From the NCBI GenBank assembly GCA_051001215.1, contig JBPCNP010000097.1:1-7524 (forward strand): a stretch of 7,524 nucleotides of DNA, written 5' to 3'. The notes below the pieces were generated by a model, which did not search any database, was not told the origin of the DNA, and was given only the letters and a program-made list of their open reading frames with translations. Shown here one piece after another: positions 5,621 through 7,524 of this stretch. The stretch comes from DATAQC01 sp051001215. Its GTDB lineage: Bacteria; Actinomycetota; Acidimicrobiia; Acidimicrobiales; AC-14. Position 1 is the first letter of the stretch. Every line of letters begins with the position of its first letter. A program made the position numbers and the translations under genes.

Positions 5621-7240
5621 GTGCCGGAGCAACGGGCGGCGGATGCGGGGACGGGTACCCAATGGCCCGTGGCGGCCGGGTCCTCGCCTGCTGCCGTCTC
5701 GTCCATGCCCGATCTCGGCGGTCGAGCGCCGCGCGTGCTGATGGTCTGTACGGGGAACATTTGCCGCTCGCCGGTGGCCGAACGCTTCCTCCGCCATCAC
5801 CTGGAAGCCCTCGGGTCAGACGTGGTCGTCCGCTCCGCAGGTCTGCGTCCCGGCGGGCGTCGCTTCGATCCAGCCGTCGTCAAACTTCTCCACGGGCGCG
5901 GCTTTCGTACCCGCCGGGCACGGGGCACGACGCTGACGCCCGAACTGTTGTCGGATGCCGACCTGGTGGTGGGTATGGCCAGCGACCACGCACAAGGCGT
6001 CGCCCTCATCGCACCCGAGACATGGCCCCGCGTGTTCACCCTCAAGGAACTGATCCGGCGAAGTGAAGCTGTGGGCGGTCGCGCGCCGGACGAGACCTTC
6101 GACGACTGGGTGGCTCGGCTGCACTCGGACCGAACCCTCAGTGGTCTGACGGCGTCGTCGCCACGAGACGACATTTGCGATCCGATCGGCGGGTCGATGA
6201 CCGAGTACGAGGCCATGGCCGACGAAGTCGAGGATCTGACGAGGAGGTTCGCCGACCTGATCGCCGGGGCCCCGAGTGCACCAGCTGGCCGATCCTATCC
6301 CGGTGAGAGCGACATCGGTGAGAGCGACATCGGTGAGAGCGACGTCGGTGAGAGCGACGGCGGGGAGGACATGACGGTGGAGAAATCGATGCAGGCCCAG
6401 GATCTCAACGCCCACGAGTCGCGCGCCACTCCGGACCTGTCGGCTCTGGCCGCCGCGCTGGTTGACGAACTGTGCACCGCCCGCGACGCGCTGCAGGAGG
6501 CCCAGCAGTCGGCGAGGGACGCGACACAGGAGCTGGCCGAGGTGCTCAGGTTCGCCACTGATGCTCGACCAACCGGACCGGCCGACGCCTACACCCAACT
6601 CGGCGACGAGGTGGCGGCAGTGATGCGGACCGCTGCCGCCCAGGCCTCGGTCGTGCGCGAGGAAGCGGAGCGCTGCGCCCACCACGTCCGCGCCGAGGCC
6701 GAAGCAGAGGCGCTGGCCCTGCGGGAGAAGGTCGAGGGCGAGGCGTCCGAGACACTCCGCACGGCCGCGAATGAGAGTGCCGAACTCCGACGCGAGGCCG
6801 AAGCGGCGGCGAACACGCTCACGACCAAGGCCGCCCAGCAGGCCCAGCTGACGGTCAGCGAAGCCAACGACGAGGCCAGGGCCCTCGTCGCAGAAGCAAC
6901 CGCCGAGTGGGACCGGGCGAGCTCGGAGGCCACCGCCCTCCGGCAGACGGTGATCGCCGAGACGGCGGAGCTGCGCGACGAGGCGGACCACTACGCCACG
7001 AGCACCCGTCGACAGGCCGACGAGGACGCCAGGCACATCCGCGACGAGGCGGACCGCAGTGCTGCCGATCTGCTGGGCGAGGCGCGCTCCCGATATTCCA
7101 AGCTGCTCGTCGCCGAGGAGAACCTCCGCAGCCGTCTCGAAGGAGCAGCCGGCGCGCTCGCCGCCGCGTTGGAGGGGTCGGAGCACACCTCGGCGCCGCC
7201 CCTCGCCCTGCCGGCGTCCGAGTTCGAGGAACGCGAGTAG
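5621..7240 (+). CDS. Low-molecular-weight protein tyrosine phosphatase fused to a long hendecad coiled coil
   Basis: This 539-residue protein has three parts. Residues of about 37-215 are a complete LMW phosphatase. The P-loop VCTGNICRSP is at 42-51 (nucleophile C43, R49, S50), TLTPELLSDADLVVGM follows in mid-domain, and the general acid is probably D187 in the DP pair near 187-188. Such enzymes dephosphorylate phosphotyrosine proteins; related arsenate reductases share the fold. Residues of about 222-250 are an acidic linker of GESD repeats. Residues of about 272-520 are Ala/Glu/Arg-rich and helical, with an 11-residue period at 341-494 resembling DivIVA/Scy-like or ATP-synthase-b-like coiled coils. 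No membrane segment or signal peptide is seen. The start is uncertain: GTG 5621 has GGAGGG nearby, while ATG 5705 (residue 29) sits closer to the domain and lacks a ribosome site. It lies opposite in strand to its neighbours, between ffs and dnaX. The target is unknown. Confidence 0.85.
   Translation: MPEQRAADAGTGTQWPVAAGSSPAAVSSMPDLGGRAPRVLMVCTGNICRSPVAERFLRHHLEALGSDVVVRSAGLRPGGRRFDPAVVKLLHGRGFRTRRARGTTLTPELLSDADLVVGMASDHAQGVALIAPETWPRVFTLKELIRRSEAVGGRAPDETFDDWVARLHSDRTLSGLTASSPRDDICDPIGGSMTEYEAMADEVEDLTRRFADLIAGAPSAPAGRSYPGESDIGESDIGESDVGESDGGEDMTVEKSMQAQDLNAHESRATPDLSALAAALVDELCTARDALQEAQQSARDATQELAEVLRFATDARPTGPADAYTQLGDEVAAVMRTAAAQASVVREEAERCAHHVRAEAEAEALALREKVEGEASETLRTAANESAELRREAEAAANTLTTKAAQQAQLTVSEANDEARALVAEATAEWDRASSEATALRQTVIAETAELRDEADHYATSTRRQADEDARHIRDEADRSAADLLGEARSRYSKLLVAEENLRSRLEGAAGALAAALEGSEHTSAPPLALPASEFEERE
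6302..6361 (+). repeat. Four-copy 15-bp tandem repeat in the interdomain linker
   Basis: Four consecutive 15-bp units beginning ggtgagagcgac encode GESDI, GESDI, GESDV and GESDG. The first two are identical and the others differ only in the last codon. The repeat joins the phosphatase to the coiled coil, so copy-number change would be in frame. Confidence 0.9.
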
Positions 7241-7373
7241 CCACGTGCCGGTGGCGGCCGAGGCCCGTCAGCGCGGTGGTCCCTCCCTTCTCGGCGCTGG
7301 ACGGGTTTCTCTGCCACCGATCGCCGAAGCCAAGCTTCACGTTGCGCCATGTGAACACGACGAGGAGGACCAC

Positions 7374-7397
7374 CCCGTCGTTGTCGTCAACGACGGG
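7374..7397 (-). terminator. Hairpin terminator after ffs, possibly bidirectional
   Basis: A perfect 10-bp stem (cccgtcgttg with caacgacggg) closes a 4-nt loop. It begins 6 bases beyond the 3' side of the SRP RNA helix. No U-tract follows on either strand, as is common for high-G+C terminators. It could also stop transcription of the plus-strand gene ending at 7240. Confidence 0.5.
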
Positions 7398-7403
7398 TCC
7401 GCC

Positions 7404-7524
7404 GCTCGGTGCAGCGGCCAGGCTGGACTGCGGCACACGAAAGGCTCCGCTGAGAGCTGCTGCCTCCCGGCCCTGACTCGGTTCACGGACTTCCGTTGCG
7501 CAGGACCCAGCCGCTGCACGAAGC
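7404..7524 (-). ncRNA. ffs: Signal recognition particle RNA (small bacterial type)
   Basis: SRP RNA binds Ffh and guides ribosomes making membrane proteins to the membrane. The minus strand holds the conserved Ffh-binding hairpin: GUCAGG (7477-7472), a GCC/GGC stem, a GGGA loop (7468-7465) and AGCAGC (7461-7456), preceded by GUGAACC. The outer helix is confirmed by a perfect 10-bp pairing of 7519-7510 with 7418-7409, extending with a wobble to 7524 and 7404. Inner pairing (UCCG with CGGA, CUGCG with CGCAG) also fits. About 120 nt are visible. The 5' end may lie just outside the window. In many Actinobacteria ffs lies near dnaX, on the same strand as here. Confidence 0.88.

Noticed and set aside
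5816..7186. Minus-strand open frame (456 codons) opposite the phosphatase fusion
   Set aside because: It is an antisense shadow, and the plus strand carries an intact catalytic motif and regular coiled coil.
7401..7418. Local 6-bp hairpin gccgct/agcggc
   Set aside because: Its right arm is used by the more convincing long-range outer helix of the SRP RNA.
7337..7519. Minus-strand 60-codon open frame
   Set aside because: It lies over the SRP RNA and its terminator, and has no protein-like features.

Overview
This G+C-rich window looks like Actinomycetota. The dnaX-ebfC-recR cluster, the NuoB and RecR sequence style, GTG starts and probable leaderless promoters all fit. Acidimicrobiia is my best guess at class, but that is inference only.

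Minus strand, from the right: an SRP RNA gene (ffs, about 7404-7524, possibly clipped at its 5' end) with a strong hairpin just after it. Then, beyond an unrelated plus-strand gene, comes dnaX (3427-5469), ebfC/ybaB (3086-3424), recR (2467-3066, probable CTG start), an M50 site-2-type membrane metalloprotease with a helical-repeat tail (1066-2433), and the start of the complex I operon: nuoA (623-988), nuoB (120-632) and the first 44 codons of nuoC (1-133). The dnaX-ebfC-recR genes are tightly packed. nuoA, nuoB and nuoC overlap each other and appear translationally coupled.

Plus strand: one gene (5621-7240) sits between ffs and dnaX, divergent from dnaX and convergent with ffs. It encodes a 539-residue protein: a complete low-molecular-weight protein tyrosine phosphatase, a short linker built from four 15-bp repeats, and a long alanine/glutamate-rich coiled coil with an 11-residue period. 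This fusion is the most unusual item here.

The minus-strand genes are housekeeping: SRP targeting, replication clamp loading, a nucleoid-associated protein, recombinational repair, regulated intramembrane proteolysis and respiratory NADH oxidation. Three of them (nuoA, the protease and dnaX) have a TAnnnT hexamer exactly 7 nt before a GTG and no good Shine-Dalgarno, which suggests leaderless mRNAs. The dnaX linker is extremely G-rich on the template strand and contains two G-quadruplex-like clusters.

No stretch over 300 bases lacks a gene. The dnaX/phosphatase gap (5470-5620) holds the divergent promoters. In 7241-7373 I see no gene. No insertion sequence, CRISPR array or phage gene is visible.
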